A stretch of DNA of 64,000 bases from Macrocystis pyrifera. Lineage: Eukaryota; Sar; Phaeophyceae; Laminariales; Laminariaceae. The notes below the pieces were generated by a model. The model was not told the DNA's origin. It did no database searches and saw nothing but the letters and a program-made list of their open reading frames with translations. Each line of letters opens with the position of its first letter. Position 1 is the first letter of the stretch. Of the stretch, positions 20,371-33,934 are shown piece by piece. The stretch lies in NCBI GenBank assembly GCA_031763025.1, contig JASSKH010000001.1, forward strand, positions 19,197,142-19,261,141, in the 5' to 3' direction. A program made the position numbers and the translations under genes.

Positions 20371-21764
20371 TTAAAACCTGGCCACAGCAAACGACATTAA
20401 TTGCTCCATGTGTTTGTTTTTTGCGTCGAAGAATTCCATCTCACCGTCGATACCGAGCACAACCAGTGTGTGTCGCTTGAAACCATGAACCCAACGTGAT
20501 TAAGACGATATGAAAACACGAAAAGAAAGACCGATTAAACATCGAACATCTGACATTGATGAATTATGTTGTGGAAGCATTTTTTCGGACCGTAGCGTGT
20601 GCTTGTCCCAACTTTACACATTACATACATACTACCTTACTGCTGGAAGTAAGTGCATCCGTCGGTAAATAGGACGATGGCTTCATCACCCGCCCTCCCA
20701 CTCTTACACTCGTCTATACCTTCACTCTCGACGGCCGACCCTGTCACCAGCCACTACCACCCACTGTCACCTCTAGGGAAGACCGGTAAGTCCGCGTGCA
20801 ACGTCGGCCGGCGCATGATGCACGTAGTTCACGGCTATGCGAGGTCTTCTTGTACAATATTTCGACGTGGATAGGCTTGATGCTCTGAATGCACCTGCGT
20901 GTGGGGAAATAATGTCGCTGGACGGCAGTGTAAAGTCTTTCCCTGGTACGAGGTACGAGGCTTATCGTGACAACATAATATAGAAAATCTGCTCCGTACG
21001 GAACTGCTGTGTTTTGATTTGTAGGTAGGCCTAAAAATTACGTACATACTTTAATAGTACGGCCGCAACATAGCCGAAATGGCATCAACCCACATGGTGT
21101 ATCGCAGACCGTGCAATTCAAATGTCTAGGTGCTAACGACGTGTGTACAATAGAGGTGATGCCCACCCGGTCCGCATTCCGAACGAGTATCCGCAATCTC
21201 TGGAAGTCGGACTCAGGATCGTGACAGTGTAACCTGTGTTTTTCAGGTGACCGGAACCAGGTTCACAGGAGACCCGTGTCCCCGCTACCCGGTCAACTTG
21301 TCATATCGTATACAATCCTCGTACGGGGCTGACAAGTGGGGAGTAGGGTGCACCATGATGACATGTCGCGGAGAACTTCAATAGTCGTTCAACGACAACA
21401 GACATTGCATGCTAACACAAGATCCGTCCTGATTAGGTTTCAATGGGCGATACTACTCGAATACTTTCCTCGGGGTGTCGACCCTAAACAGGCAGGTTCA
21501 CGCTGTAACATATCATGCGAGCACATGATATAACATTTAATATATACACTGTAGGAGTAAGTGAGATGTGTTTTTAATGTTCGTGATCTTCGTAATTGCC
21601 AGATAAGATTCTGTGGTCGCAGGATTGGAGCATAAATATACCCCGGAAAAAAGAAAATCGCAAATGCTGATGAGATACTTATAATTCTAGAGTGTTCCTC
21701 GGGCTTCTTCGCTGAAATTGCAAACAAATATGGTTTCAGGCGCTTGAATTTTAGTTTGTGGGCA
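20371..21764. other. No recognised gene
   Basis: Only short open frames are seen. A serine/proline-rich plus-strand stretch from an ATG at 20680 to a GTAAGT at about 20786 could be a first exon, but no partner exon is recognised. Confidence 0.3.
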
Positions 21765-21773
21765 TTGTTTTTT

Positions 21774-22662
21774 GGACGAATGCCTAAATCTGGTATACCT
21801 GATCCATTTGAGATAAAATCATATGCATACTAAAACCAAGTAAAAAATGCGCGTCACGAGCGGTGTTATGTCCATGGACATTCGGTAAAAAAAGAACGCG
21901 CCTAAAGCTTTAAGCGTGCCGCATGGCCTCCGAAATCTGTATGGTTTTGTTTTTTTTTAAGGTGTACGTACCACGGGCTGCACTTGGACCTGTCGAGAAT
22001 CTCTATTAATGTGCTTCGTTTGTTTCGCCACGGCTTGAGCGACAAGAGCATTTACTCTGGCGCCTCCCCCCCGCCGTTGACAGCTTTCAAGCTTCAAGAC
22101 CGTCCTCGCGGAACCGCCCGCCAGGCACGAGAATATATTGCCGTACCTAAGGTGAACCTCGACCCGGGGTGGTGCAGACGAAATGCACTGCTGTGACCTT
22201 GGTGCTGTACAGATAGTTGTGACCATAATAAAAAATAACAGAGTACACATCACTACTGTAACTGAAGCACATCGCACACCGCAAAGAAGAAAAAGTGAAA
22301 CCAGCGTACGCATGTTGTATGCATGTATAAATTGTACCTTTAGGTACGACGTACGAGTATAGAGGTTATACGTCAATACACAGTCGAATACCAACCCACA
22401 GGGGAGGGCAGATCCATACGGAGAGAAAAAACAGCAGTGTACGAATGGCCTCTCTGATTGGTTTCAAAGTCGGCCAAAATCAGTTCGAAGCTAGACAGAG
22501 CAATAAAGGTCAGGTATACCTTGGCCTTTCCGAGTAAATCAGGTACGATGTCAACGTGGTCAAAAGCAGGGCTCCTGGCGTGTCTTTTGTACTTGCGTTT
22601 AAGTATCTGATTTTGGCCGAAAAGTGGGCACATATTATTATACCTGATCTGGCTAAAACCCT
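21774..22662. mobile_element. Mutator-like MITE, copy 2, with 9-bp target site duplication
   Basis: This 889-base copy matches copy 1 (17603-18480) along its length in the same orientation, for example AGACCGTCCTCGCGGAACCG and GTGAAACCAGCGTACGCATG. The left end reads GGACGAATGCCTAAATCTGG; the right end is the reverse complement of GGGTTTTAGCCAGATCAGG. Flanks TTGTTTTTT (21765-21773) and TTGTCTTTT (22663-22671) match in 8 of 9 bases. The two copies have drifted at many sites, so the insertions are not recent. Confidence 0.85.
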
Positions 22663-22671
22663 TGTCTTTTT

Positions 22672-25600
22672 TCCGAGCGTCGTCGTAAGGGAAAGAAATG
22701 CAGGAAGTATTCGAAATGACTACGAGTACAAGTAATAATCGCAATGCAGCTTCTATTGTACAGGAAACTTACGGCTGGCTGTGTTGTCGTATCCCTCCTC
22801 CTTATTATACTAATAAATTAGGGAGCTGTTGAATGATTCAATAGTGGCTTGATTAAAGGCATTAAAGCCCACTCCTGTGCTCTCTCTTAATTAATTAAAT
22901 CGCTGGAGAGGTACAGACACGTGTCCGAAAAACTTCCCTTCGGCACATGTCTACTCTTATCCTACGAGGTATTGGGTATCATAGCCATTGTGCTGCAAGA
23001 TAGACGTCAGGGCCTCGGGAATACTCACACCTGGTAGGGTATTTAGGTCATTGATACCAAGGCCTATTTTGTATCCTCTTCTAACGTCCGTCCAATATTA
23101 TTTTCAGACATATTGAAAGTTCGGTTACCGAGATGTGCTGAGTGACGTGCCCTTAGATTCCATGACATATACTATCAAAAGCTCTTGCTTCAGGCGAGAT
23201 GTACAGATGCTTCTTGTTTGTATTTATGGGGGTTCAAGAAACAGCGATTGCGTGAATAATCGTGAAAAAAAAAAAATTGCTCATATTTTACGATGTTAAA
23301 TGGGAGGTCTTTCTTATCTATTTTCAACACTGCACAAGGTTTCAAAAGTTCTCTGCTCCACCAGGTTTATACGGGTACACATGACATGTAAATGTTTAAC
23401 GCTGACACCCAAGCCTCCCCAGGGCCCCCGGTTACCGGTCACTCTCATCTCTAAATGTTTTATCGGAACGAAACAAGCATCACTGTCTTAACCCCGTTAG
23501 GATCGCAGTCCCGTTCTGGGGACAACGCACTATGATTCTATCTAGCGTAACTTGTCCCCCAAACCGGACTGCGGTCCTTAAAGTGTGCTGCGTTTATAAC
23601 GCAAGCTGGTTCATGTTTACCGGAGAGCGACGGCTACATGTGAACGGTTCATTACAGTCAGCTTGCGTGTCTCTGGAGATTGATGCCCCGAAGGTTCTCA
23701 ACAGAGGCCTACACCTCGACTAAGAGGTGATGCAGTGGTCGAAACTTGTCGAACCTTTCGGGTGCACAAAAAGAGCCAGAAAACAACTCCCAATTTAACG
23801 TTTGCACCTCTCTTAGGGGCGGCTACGTACAGCTTTTTTTCGCAGGACAGTAGTAGCCGGCGAAACTGAGGGCTGGTCATGATGGGGTCCGAGCGCCGGG
23901 TGCGCCAGACGGCAGTCGTAGGCACCGAGAACTGCACACGAGGTGTTGTCGTGTACTCGAAGTTTCTAGCGAGCAGCATAAAATTAATGCTAGCAAAAAC
24001 GCTAAAAAAACAATTTATCGCAAGTGAGCTTAGCAGAGTGGCTACATCACCCATGAAGAAATGGCCTTCACTAGAAGATTACTGCTCTCCAGGCGGATGG
24101 CATATATTTTAGGGATTCGTGGGCGAAGATGCTTCGGGGCACGAACCTACGATCGTATGTGTGATGAGTAGCGAGTCGGGCCAAAGAAAAGTGCAACAAC
24201 GGGCTAAAATGCTCAAGAGTCTCGTACATTTGCGTCAACCATTCCACAACCACGCAATACGGATCTTGGTTGCAAAATCTTTAATTGTTTTTCTTTGTCG
24301 TGCGTACAGGTTGCCGAAACGCCTACGACGCTTGACGACGCATTATCGAGCGCACCTTAGTGTGTCTAAAGGACTAAACTGAAAAAACCAATGATGCCGA
24401 GGTGTTTGCTCTTATAGTTTTACCGAGAAAATGTGCGGGAAGACGGCCCAGTTGCATACCCAACAGATTAGAGAATTTAACCAATAATGCGTGGGGCCAT
24501 GGTTTGCCCGTCTTGTTGGATTTGTATTTTCAGGGAGAAATGGCGTCCGACACATGGGTTATCTCGCGGACACACCCACGGCACAACTACATTACACCAG
24601 ACAGAACGCAACCCACAACACAGGTACATATCTAATTGTTTTAGCACAGGAACGACACTTGTGGAGTAACTGACTTGATGAGGGGTACTGGCGGTAAATG
24701 TATGTCATTCAAATTATTTTGTCGCTGTTTGCGGATACGTTGGACAGCAGTTATTAATAGTATTTACGCGTAAATGACGATGATCTCCGATTTGAAATTC
24801 GAGGCCAGGTTTGCGTTTCTCTCTGGACGAGCCCAGTTCATCCCAACTTTGTTTCACCTGTGAACTCTTAAAATTGCGCCAGATATTGTGGATAGCGAGT
24901 ACGTAGGGTGGCAGTTTCATCGCACGGACCATACATGCATACGTTTTACGATCTAAGAACGGAATAACGGCGACAACAGTATAAAAACGAAAAGGGACAA
25001 AGCGAGCTATAGACATGGAAGAAATGCAATAATGGAGAACGTAAAATATTTCAATATAGTATAACAAAAGCACCGAGTTTTGACAATGGAAGAAGTATTC
25101 CACCCAAATAATGTCTGGTTTCGGGTTTGAAACGGATATTCGGCACAATACTTGTCTGGTTGTTGGGGTTAATCTCTAAACGATAGTATACATTACCAAC
25201 ATACTGCCGCCAAAATACTCTCGTGTCGTTGTTGGTGTTGTTTTTATGCTATTTTGCTTATCTGTCGTGTTATTAATCTACTGCTGTATGTGCCTAACGA
25301 CATCTGTACAACCAGTGCCCGTCCGAGTTCGTTGTTCTAGAGGAATAGAAGCTGAGCCTTTTCTGCGATCCAAAGGTTACAAAGACATCGCAAGTACGTA
25401 GGGCAAGGTAAACAAATTCAAAGGCCAGTATGCTGTCGACGCTACGGAAAAGCGAAAAATATGCCTATCGAGATACAACGAGCATGGAGTACCGGGTAAC
25501 AGGTACCATATAAAAAGTATCTGGTGTCAGATACCAGGGTATCTAGGTAATGCTTCAATTGCATACTTAGTAAATTCTGTGTCACTACTGTTTGGCAGGA

Positions 25601-26555
25601 GTCCAGTCGATGTTAAACCTGTTTGTCTTCGACAAAATGCGCATCCCAGATGTCAGCCCATCGTATCATAAAGAGAAATACCGCACACGTTATCACAGCA
25701 CTAACAACGAAACTGTCAGCGATCCCTGCATTCGTCCCGAGTACAGACACTATAACAGACGACACCAGTACCTCCTGGTTCATACGATACGCCCTAGTCA
25801 CGGGTGTGCACCCCATAACCTCACATTGCACCCTTGCCGTACCTCCTGGACGGGGAATTGTTTATTTTACGTACTGGAAGTGGACAGTCTCACATTTGTA
25901 AGTGCGGTACTGCTGTAGATGTCCTCCGCATACCTTCTGCTCTTCTAGCAGTATATCCGCTACCTATTGCAACTTCTACTGTATACGTCAGAGTACAGTT
26001 TCACCTCCGAGGCATGCAATTTCGAAAGCGCTGGCTGGGCCAACATGTCGAAGTATGCTACGCCCACAATCGTGGGTGCGTTCCAGTAGTACATCACGAT
26101 AAGCCGTTCCTAAGGCACTGGTACTGCACTAGTACTATCGGTACTATTGTGACGGCCTTTTCATGCATTCATAAATGCGTATAATTGCGGGGCGATTTTC
26201 AGAGGTTTCGCTTGGAGAACGGCGCTGTTGACTAGCTGTCCACCGCTTTGCATGCCGACACTTTCCCCGACAAATAACACCTGTTTTAGATATTAATAGT
26301 ATGATAAGACATACCATTCCACAACTTGACAGCGTACGACGGGTATAGATCAGAGCATGGCCGGAGATGAACCCCAGGCTTTAGGGGGTTGTGATGTAGA
26401 GGCGGAAATAGGGTTATTGGTCTGCGCGATTACCAGCTGGCAAACGTTTGCCAATCATATTCCAAACGATTGCACAAAAATCCACCAGAATTGTCAGATG
26501 TCTACCGCAAGCCTTACGGTTCGGGGCCCGCTTGCTCCTCGCTCCAGCAGGAACC
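22672..26555. other. Long stretch with no recognised gene
   Basis: Apart from the small foldback MITE at 23500-23577, I see only short open frames. A minus-strand frame at 25831-25613 has a hydrophobic core (VLVSSVIVSVLG, VVSAVITCAVFLFMI) that could be one or two membrane segments, but no flanking exon supports it. The right end is the upstream flank of the metallopeptidase gene. No core promoter motif stands out. Confidence 0.35.
23500..23577. mobile_element. Small foldback MITE, copy B
   Basis: The 78-base element starts GGATCGCAGTCCCGTTCTGG and ends with CGGACTGCGGTCC; the arms pair over about 24 bases. It is preceded by TA and followed by TTA. TA flanks would suit a Tc1/mariner-type or related source, but with so short an element that is a guess. 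Confidence 0.75.
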
Positions 26556-29500
26556 ATGAGGATGTCAAGTACGGCGCAATCATCGCTCCTGCTCGGGGTA
26601 ATAGCAGGATGCTTTGTGACAGAGGCAGCGAGAAACAGGATAACGGTCAAAAAGTACAAGACGAACCACAGGATCGACTGGTGGGATGACGGTCGCGATG
26701 AGCCTTACCGAGTGACGTTCTGGAAGTTCGGCTTAAAGTCGGTCTACCTTTTCGGGGCATCGGGAAATTTGAAAAGCCTCACGGCCCGAGATAGGGAGTT
26801 CACCTTTTCCTCCGACATCGGGTCGAGGATGCTTCTCTCGACTGACGAAAATGAGATCGTACAAGGTGTTCACTCCAGCCGTCGCCGTCTCTTTCCCTGC
26901 ACCGACTGTGCGGAGACATGGGACACGTTGTGCGACGTAGGCCTAGCGAACGTGTGCTTCTTTCACGAGTTTCCGCTGGAAGATTTCAACAGTGATGCCA
27001 ACGATTCGTTGAGGAGGATGTGCAATGCGTTTGGAGCAGCGTGCGAAACGTCCGCGTTCGACACATGTCAAGGGCAGTGCATTGCAGGTGAGTTACACGC
27101 GTATAATGCGACGCCTCGCTTGATAGATCGACCATGGATGGCGTTTCCCGCACACAATGGTTACGTGTTTAGAACTGTCCCTTATGCGTTGCGGACTTCC
27201 TCCGAAACAACAATTCCCTAACTCCTGTACGGGCACCCGTCTTCCATACCGTGCCGTACTCTGCTCTTCGACCACCTGAAACGTGTTATTCAAGGGCCTA
27301 CATCCGAGCCGACACCAGCTCCGACCCCCGAACGAACTCCAAATCCTACAGTTGAGCAAGAAGGTGAATGATGGTACAGTTGGGTAAAGATGCAGAATTT
27401 TCCCGCATTTGTTTTCTGGTTTGAGTTGATGTCCCTCCTTCACTCCCGAGGGTGGGCGCCCATGGAAAACACTTGTATACAAAGAAAATCAAGGCGACCA
27501 GAAGTTCAACCGCGACTTTCAATTTTGTCTGTCATCACCGAAAATTGTAACTCTGGAGCAACAATGTGTATGGTGCACGTGAGGCCCCCGTCACCGTCCC
27601 ACACCCACTAAGAACCTTGGTTTTATACCCGCAGGCGCATGCAACCCCAACCCTTGCGAGAATGGAGGTTCCTGCACCATTGACCCTGCTGGGGGGCATG
27701 TGTGCTCCTGCGCTTCTAACTATGGAGGTCTGGCCTGCCAAACGGAAACATCATGTGAGGGCCACCGGTATTGATGATGCAGCAGACACTGTATTTGAGA
27801 GTAGAATCGGGGAGAAATTGGCGGTTTCTTCACAAAACCGATGTAGCTGTGCCTTTCACGCCAGGCCAGTACCACCCCATGATCAACAAACGTAACGAAA
27901 TTACAAACACCCTGAACTAATCTTTCATGTTTGCTCATGAACGCGTGAAACGTTTATCCGCCCACGTCACAGCGTTGGACCCTTTTTACATCGAGATCGA
28001 CTTTGTTGGGACTTGGACGGATGAGCGCAGGGCCGTTTTCCAATCTGCTGCTGGCAGGTAATTGCTGTTTAAATTCAAATGTATAGGGTCAATGACTGCC
28101 TTAAACCCAATTCCACTGAAGTGATCTTGCGCTACAGCAGCCCCAAGTGTGTCGTGAGCACAACCGTTTGTGAAGTTCCAAAAGGAATGACCAGGGCCAT
28201 GTGCACCTTGCGCCACCAGCGACTTAAATCTCTTGTTGTGACTGGTAAGTCTTCACAATCTAAGGGATTGTATCGCATTGGTGTATCTTCGTTGGTCCAC
28301 TGTCCGAACCGCATGTTGTTGGGTGGGCGTTTCACAACACCATGTCGTGTGTCACCTGCTACAATCACTTGCATTGGTTGCCCGAGCGGTACTAATGTGA
28401 AACACCGCAGGCCCAAATCATCCGTACGTGCAGCGTCGAGTCCATCATAGGAGGGTTGATCTACGGTACCAGGTAGATATTTCGTGTAGCTGGAGCGTAC
28501 ATTTATCCCGTCCAACATTTTCGGCATTCTACAGTACGGAGCCGTTTCGCCCCTATCGAAAAACCATTCCCTACACTGCTCGACCAGGTGGTCCGAGGTT
28601 ATCACCCATGTGCCTTGTGGAGGAAGCGCCGACTTCCCGGCTGGACGTCTCCTTATCAGCTCTACGCTCGAGGGTATCGACGGTGTCGGTGGAACTCTTG
28701 GCTCCGCTGGTCCCTCGCAGATTTGGAGCGCATGCCCAACAATCAGCGTTCTAGGGGACATGCGCTTTGACATCGACGACGTTTCCCGCTTGGAGGCAGA
28801 CAACTTGTTCGAAGGGGTTATTTTGCACGAAATGGGACACGTCATCGGTGTCGGGTACGTAAAGTGGTCGTTTTACGCAATAATACAGCGAGCATGATCG
28901 ATCTATCAAATATACACTTGGCATATCAAACAAATGCAACCAGCCGGAATATAAATGAAATAATAGGGCCTTAGTCTCGAAATCTGAATGTGCCTCATGG
29001 ACGATACACCCATGAACGATAATGGTAACTCTGGTGATGATAACACCCCGTTTGATACACTGCTACTCTCGGAGCCGGGAAACATCGACGCTGCCGATGT
29101 GTCACAGAACTGGTGCACAAGCCGCAGAACCTTGCAGGAAACTCCCGTGTATATGAAATCTGCCGATCTATAGTGCAATACACTGCTGTATCGATTTTGT
29201 GCCATGTATACAGCCGGACACAACTCATTCTGGAAACGCCAGGGCAAAGTCCCCGTATGGACACTTTAACGACGACGCATTAACAAATGTGCATCTCTAG
29301 ATATCAATAGTGGCCGTTTGGCATCGATGTATGACTTTCTGCAAGATGTACGAGGACTTGTCAACTCCATGTGTGGAACATAGTTGCGACAAGCACACGG
29401 GGTTTCATTTGTTTATCAATGATGATACTTTGTACATAATTCATGCTTTATTTATCCGGATCCGGGGAGAAAAAAAACACACATGGTTTCTGGCGCATGC

Positions 29501-31436
29501 TGATTACATGACCCAGCGGTGCGGAATATATATGGTCACCTTGTGGACATATCGTGTTTTCACCGTGCTCGTGTCCAGAACGCTTTGGGGACCCGGTTTC
29601 GGCGAGTGCACAACTTGCCGCCAAAACGGAGACCCTTCTTGGACGTGTCCCGCCGTCGCAAGCACCTATGCCGATATCGGCGGGTCAGGCACGGACATAG
29701 TGGAATTGGACGGGTCGGTCGGTAAGCGAAACATATTACACTACACCAGATCACGAGGCGACCAGGACGTACCGGCGCAGTTGAGGCCGCTGTAAGCCTA
29801 AGTATCCCTCTCGGCGAAATGTGGAGAACTATTGTTTCGTATTCAGATGTGATCAGCGTAGACAGCGCTTGTTGACAGCTCATGAGAGTATCACCAAAAT
29901 GGTAGGGGCTGAATTGTCGTGATGACACTTTATCATTCGATTGAAGTGAACCTTGTACCCGACTGTATCATCGACCGCGGCTGATTTGTTTCCCCCCTCG
30001 TAGGTACGAGCTGCGGACATCTGGACGAAACGCTTTTCGACGATGAGTTGATGACCGGGTTCGTCGATAATGTAAGAGGGTGCTGCCGCTTGACAACCCA
30101 TTTACGTTCAAACCCTTGAATGCGCACCCGTCCTCTGGCGTTACGGTCCAACGGGATTTGCGTGCTAAATGGTAGACAAAAGTGTTGGATGTATCAAATT
30201 ATTCCTCCAACTGCTGACTTGGGTACCACACTTGCCAGGGGGCACACTGTATTCTCGTGTCCTTCTAGTTTTATCTCTCTCGTGCGTAGTCTGTTGTGGT
30301 AGTGAACGGGTCCACATAACCGTGTCTCGTCCCCTCGTTTACCACCTATATGTTGTAGGAAATGTTGCTGTCGAAGATGACAGCGGCTATTCTCGACGAT
30401 CTCGACTACATTGTCGACGCAAGCGCGGTAAGCTTAAGAGATTGTGTAGGAATCCGGCGAGCTTTGGTGTATACGACGACCAACGATTACTGTCTCAAAC
30501 CTATCTATCGAGGCCACTCGGACTGATTTAGTATCGAGCCACGTCTTCCACGCTAGATTATAAAGAGATGACTAGCTGCAGCAGGTGACGGATTCTAGCG
30601 AACGTTGATTAGTGCGCACTAGAATGTGGTTCTTTCAGAAATGCTGGGAACTATGGCTTTTATCTTCAAAATTAGCTTGGCGACAATTCCCGCGAGAAAC
30701 ATGTTCGCTCTGTCAAGCTAAAGCAGCACTCGGCCTCTGGCCTCGTCGTTGACTTATTTGTACATTTCCGTGATCACCACGTACGCCCCCGTTCGCTTTG
30801 CTTCCAAATGTTTGAGCTCAGGTGGATTCGTACACCCTACCTTCCCAGCGTGGTAAGTTGCGACTGAGCGAATATATCTGGGACACGTTTACTCCATACC
30901 GGGATTCATGGCGTGTGTGATTTGAACGGTTTTACCAAGGACACGGGGTATGATTCACACTGTTACTCGCAAATATTGATTTTCATTGCTTTGCCTGGTG
31001 AGGATTCTCCCGTGGCACTTACTGCCACCGCAGCCTTATGGAGTCCTTGCTGCCCGACGTTGTGCGGCCTAAATCTGTGACGACCGTGACAATCAGATTG
31101 TAAATTGGGAAAACGACCTTGACAACTAATTTTATCCGTTTAACCTGCGCTACTTAAAAGCGTGCTTCAATCTAGCGGACGCGGCTTCCCCGCCACGGCC
31201 GCCATCGCTCAGTGTTGTCCACACCCAAACACCTTGACATGTGGATGAACCTATTATGCATCGTTCGAACTCGCATCCCTTTTGTCCTCCTCGTTTACTG
31301 GCCTCGCAATCAAGGCGCTTCTCTGCGGAGGAAGTCTCTGTCGATAAATGACACTGTCGTGGACACGGTCATCCTTGCTATCGATTACGATGGCATCGTT
31401 GTAGAGGAAAAAATCGGCGTCAACATGGAATTTTGA
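26556..31436 (+). CDS. Secreted leishmanolysin-like (metzincin, M8-type) metallopeptidase with EGF-like module, ten exons
   Basis: Proposed exons: 26556-27087, 27295-27363, 27635-27754, 27973-28057, 28588-28854, 29579-29721, 30004-30071, 30359-30427, 30822-30852, 31315-31436. All nine introns are GT-AG, phases agree, and the model stays open for 501 codons to a TGA. Residues 1-22 form a signal peptide (LLLGVIAGCF core). A cysteine-rich region (about 110-177) and a Pro/Thr linker (178-200) follow, then a six-Cys EGF-like module (about 203-235). The peptidase begins at FYIEIDFVGTWTDERRAVF. The zinc site is HEMGHVIGVGTLW with HExxH at 349-353. The third ligand is probably His411 in TSCGH, and Met422 in DDELMTG is the Met-turn, as in leishmanolysins. 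The product is likely a secreted or cell-surface zinc protease. Reading through the exon 8 donor gives an alternative stop at 30524-30526. The start is the first ATG giving a signal peptide. Confidence 0.85.
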
Positions 31437-33899
31437 ACGGCATGCGCTAAAACTAAGCAATGTCATCAACCTGCGAAACGTGCGTGGGCCTAGACACTGG
31501 AAGTGTACCGCAGTAATGAGATCGCCATGTGGGTGATATTGTGGTAAAGCCGTTGGCAGTGCTGGTTGTGGACACTGGAGGCTGCACACACAAAAATAAT
31601 CACCTCTGCGTTTTGTATATTTCCTGACCAAACCATGTGATTCATGGAACATCTGTTGTTGCTGCGATGGCACATGCCATGACGTTTCGGCATGTCAATT
31701 GAATCATCTCACGTAGAGCCTGCGACCAAGAAAGGGAGGTTAACAGGCGTTCCACCATCTTTACAGGGGTCGTTCACGGACGGCTTGGTGATAGTCTCGA
31801 TGCGCCGATGGCATTATCATCACGTCGGCTGATATTGTTGATATTTGCGTTTGTCTGCTCTACGAGTTATCCAATTGTGACAAATTTCGAACATATACTG
31901 CAGGAACGTGAAAAGATTGAGCGGTTACTGGAAATGTGGACGTGGAGCCAACTGTCTGTATTTAGGGGCATGTAGACGTGGTCAGACAGACACAATGGTT
32001 GCTTTCCTGTGTGGAACGACCTGGATTCAACTCGTCGGCCTCGAATTTAATGAAAGCCGTCAACTCCGTGGTATTATTTGAAACTGTAGTGGAGACTAGG
32101 ACTTAGTACGGTTGACCCTTGGCTTGCCTCCAGGCTTGTCGGCGGTATTCTAAACGTATTTTAGGATATTTTTGACGGCTCAGGTTTTAATGAAATGAGG
32201 GTCGCCAGTCGGGGTTCGATATACCAGATGAGGTCCATTTGCCTTAGGGACCACTCCGGGCTACCTACAAACCTAGCTTCACGTTCAGACTGACCCGAGT
32301 CGCTTCGCAATTTTTTACCAAGAAAAGGGGGCAATGTGCGCCTCCTCGCCTTCGCTTGGCAACGGATACCAAAATATCTTTGAAGTTAAAAACAATAAGC
32401 AAACGTCGGAAGAAATCGAACAATGAGCTGTTTACAACTTCCTGTAAATTTTGTTGCGCCAGCGAAGACATTAATTCATTGCGTGCCCGCGAATTCTGCG
32501 GTCACGTGGCGTCGCATCACGTGACAGTATGATAGTCCATTTAAGGTCACATCACATTTAAGAACTAGGTTACTTTACATCTTCGAAACGGCCCGTGATA
32601 TATTCGGGCTGCTAAGCAATGACGCCGTTAAGTACATGAAGTCGCTTTGAGGGTGCGCCGAAGTAGTCAAAACTGGGGCTGTGTAGTCAAGTGGGAGAAA
32701 ACCGTCCACTTGGCGTGGTGCATAAATATTTGATTTACTTTACCCTCGAACTTGTGGTCAATAGAGGTGATGCGTTCAGCCTGTTTTGCGCCATGGTACT
32801 GTTGGGCCCGAGCACGTGGCCCAAAAAACAAAACCGAATGTTTGCATGGTAGGCAAGTGCTTGTGTTGCGTGCACCCTAACATTGCCGGAACCCCCCTTT
32901 GAACTAATTCTCGTTATCAAAACTCGTACGAGTACGTACATCGTTTAACTTCCATAAAATGAAGGCCCTGTTGATGTGGTCATGATTATAGAACTTAGTA
33001 GCAGCATATATCGATTAATCGTGCTTGTTTGTTGATTCCCGATGCTAGGCGTGTAACGTGTGTCCGAGATGTTTAGCTGTTTCGCTTTGCTTTCCGGTTG
33101 CGAATGCTTTGCGCGCGCGTGCATAGCTCTCTTTTCCTTGAGGTTTGATTTGACCTCATTTGCTTCCAGTTGCTGTGTTTCGTTTGATATCATTTCACGT
33201 TGATGATCTCACATTAAGTTTTCCCTAGGGTCCTATCTGTGGTCACCAAACAGGCTGTAACAAAAATCATCTCGGGGGGCGAAAACAAACATGTACGGAA
33301 TAGTGCGCAGTATCATACCAGTCCGTAAGGGAGAACGGTAACAAAGACGTGTGGTATACCATCTCATACGACTTGCGGCGAACTAACTATAAGAAAATAC
33401 CATGTATCCATGATACTACATGTACACTCGAATTAATGAAAGAGAATACGAAGGAAATTGACTCAAAACCGAAAGAAGTGAAAAATGAAAGAAAATAAAA
33501 CGAAGCAAACATGCGCTGAGGGTGCAGGCCGAGTCTCGAAGCCAAGGTTGCTGTTCGCTGGTGCAATAAGTCCTATAAATTAACTGGCTGATGGACCATA
33601 CACATGGACGTCACAAGAAGATCAGACAGTAGGCAAGAAAACAAGAAGAGTATAGAAACCAAGAGCTAACGAAAGAAAAAACGAGCAATCGTACGTGTAG
33701 TTGTTGAGTCAAAGACGAAGCAACCGACACAAACGTCGCACGTGTATAGCAAAAGGATGACGCAGCGGACGCAGAATGGGAGGGTACGGGCGTGGAGGGG
33801 GGTATCATCGACTCAGCAGGGAGTAGGGCATCTCAAGGAAAGACGTACAATCAAATGCAACAAGAATTGTACCACAGCATTAGGTAATAGTCACTGAGC
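31437..33899. other. Downstream flank of the metallopeptidase gene; no gene
   Basis: Only short open frames. A stretch near 31705-31755 (ACGTAGAGCC then AAGGGAGGTT) is matched near 50455-50490 beyond the third metallopeptidase fragment, so the family's 3' flank was duplicated as well. Nothing else is recognised. Confidence 0.4.
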
Positions 33900-33934
33900 G
33901 TTCCAACTAGGAACACAGCCGGGGCCGAGTTGTG

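Noticed and set aside
20680-20790. Possible first exon ending in GTAAGT
   Set aside because: Ser/Pro-rich, no recognised domain and no matching second exon.
25613-25831. Minus-strand frame with hydrophobic segments
   Set aside because: Short, no supporting exon or homology; hydrophobic runs arise easily in this composition.
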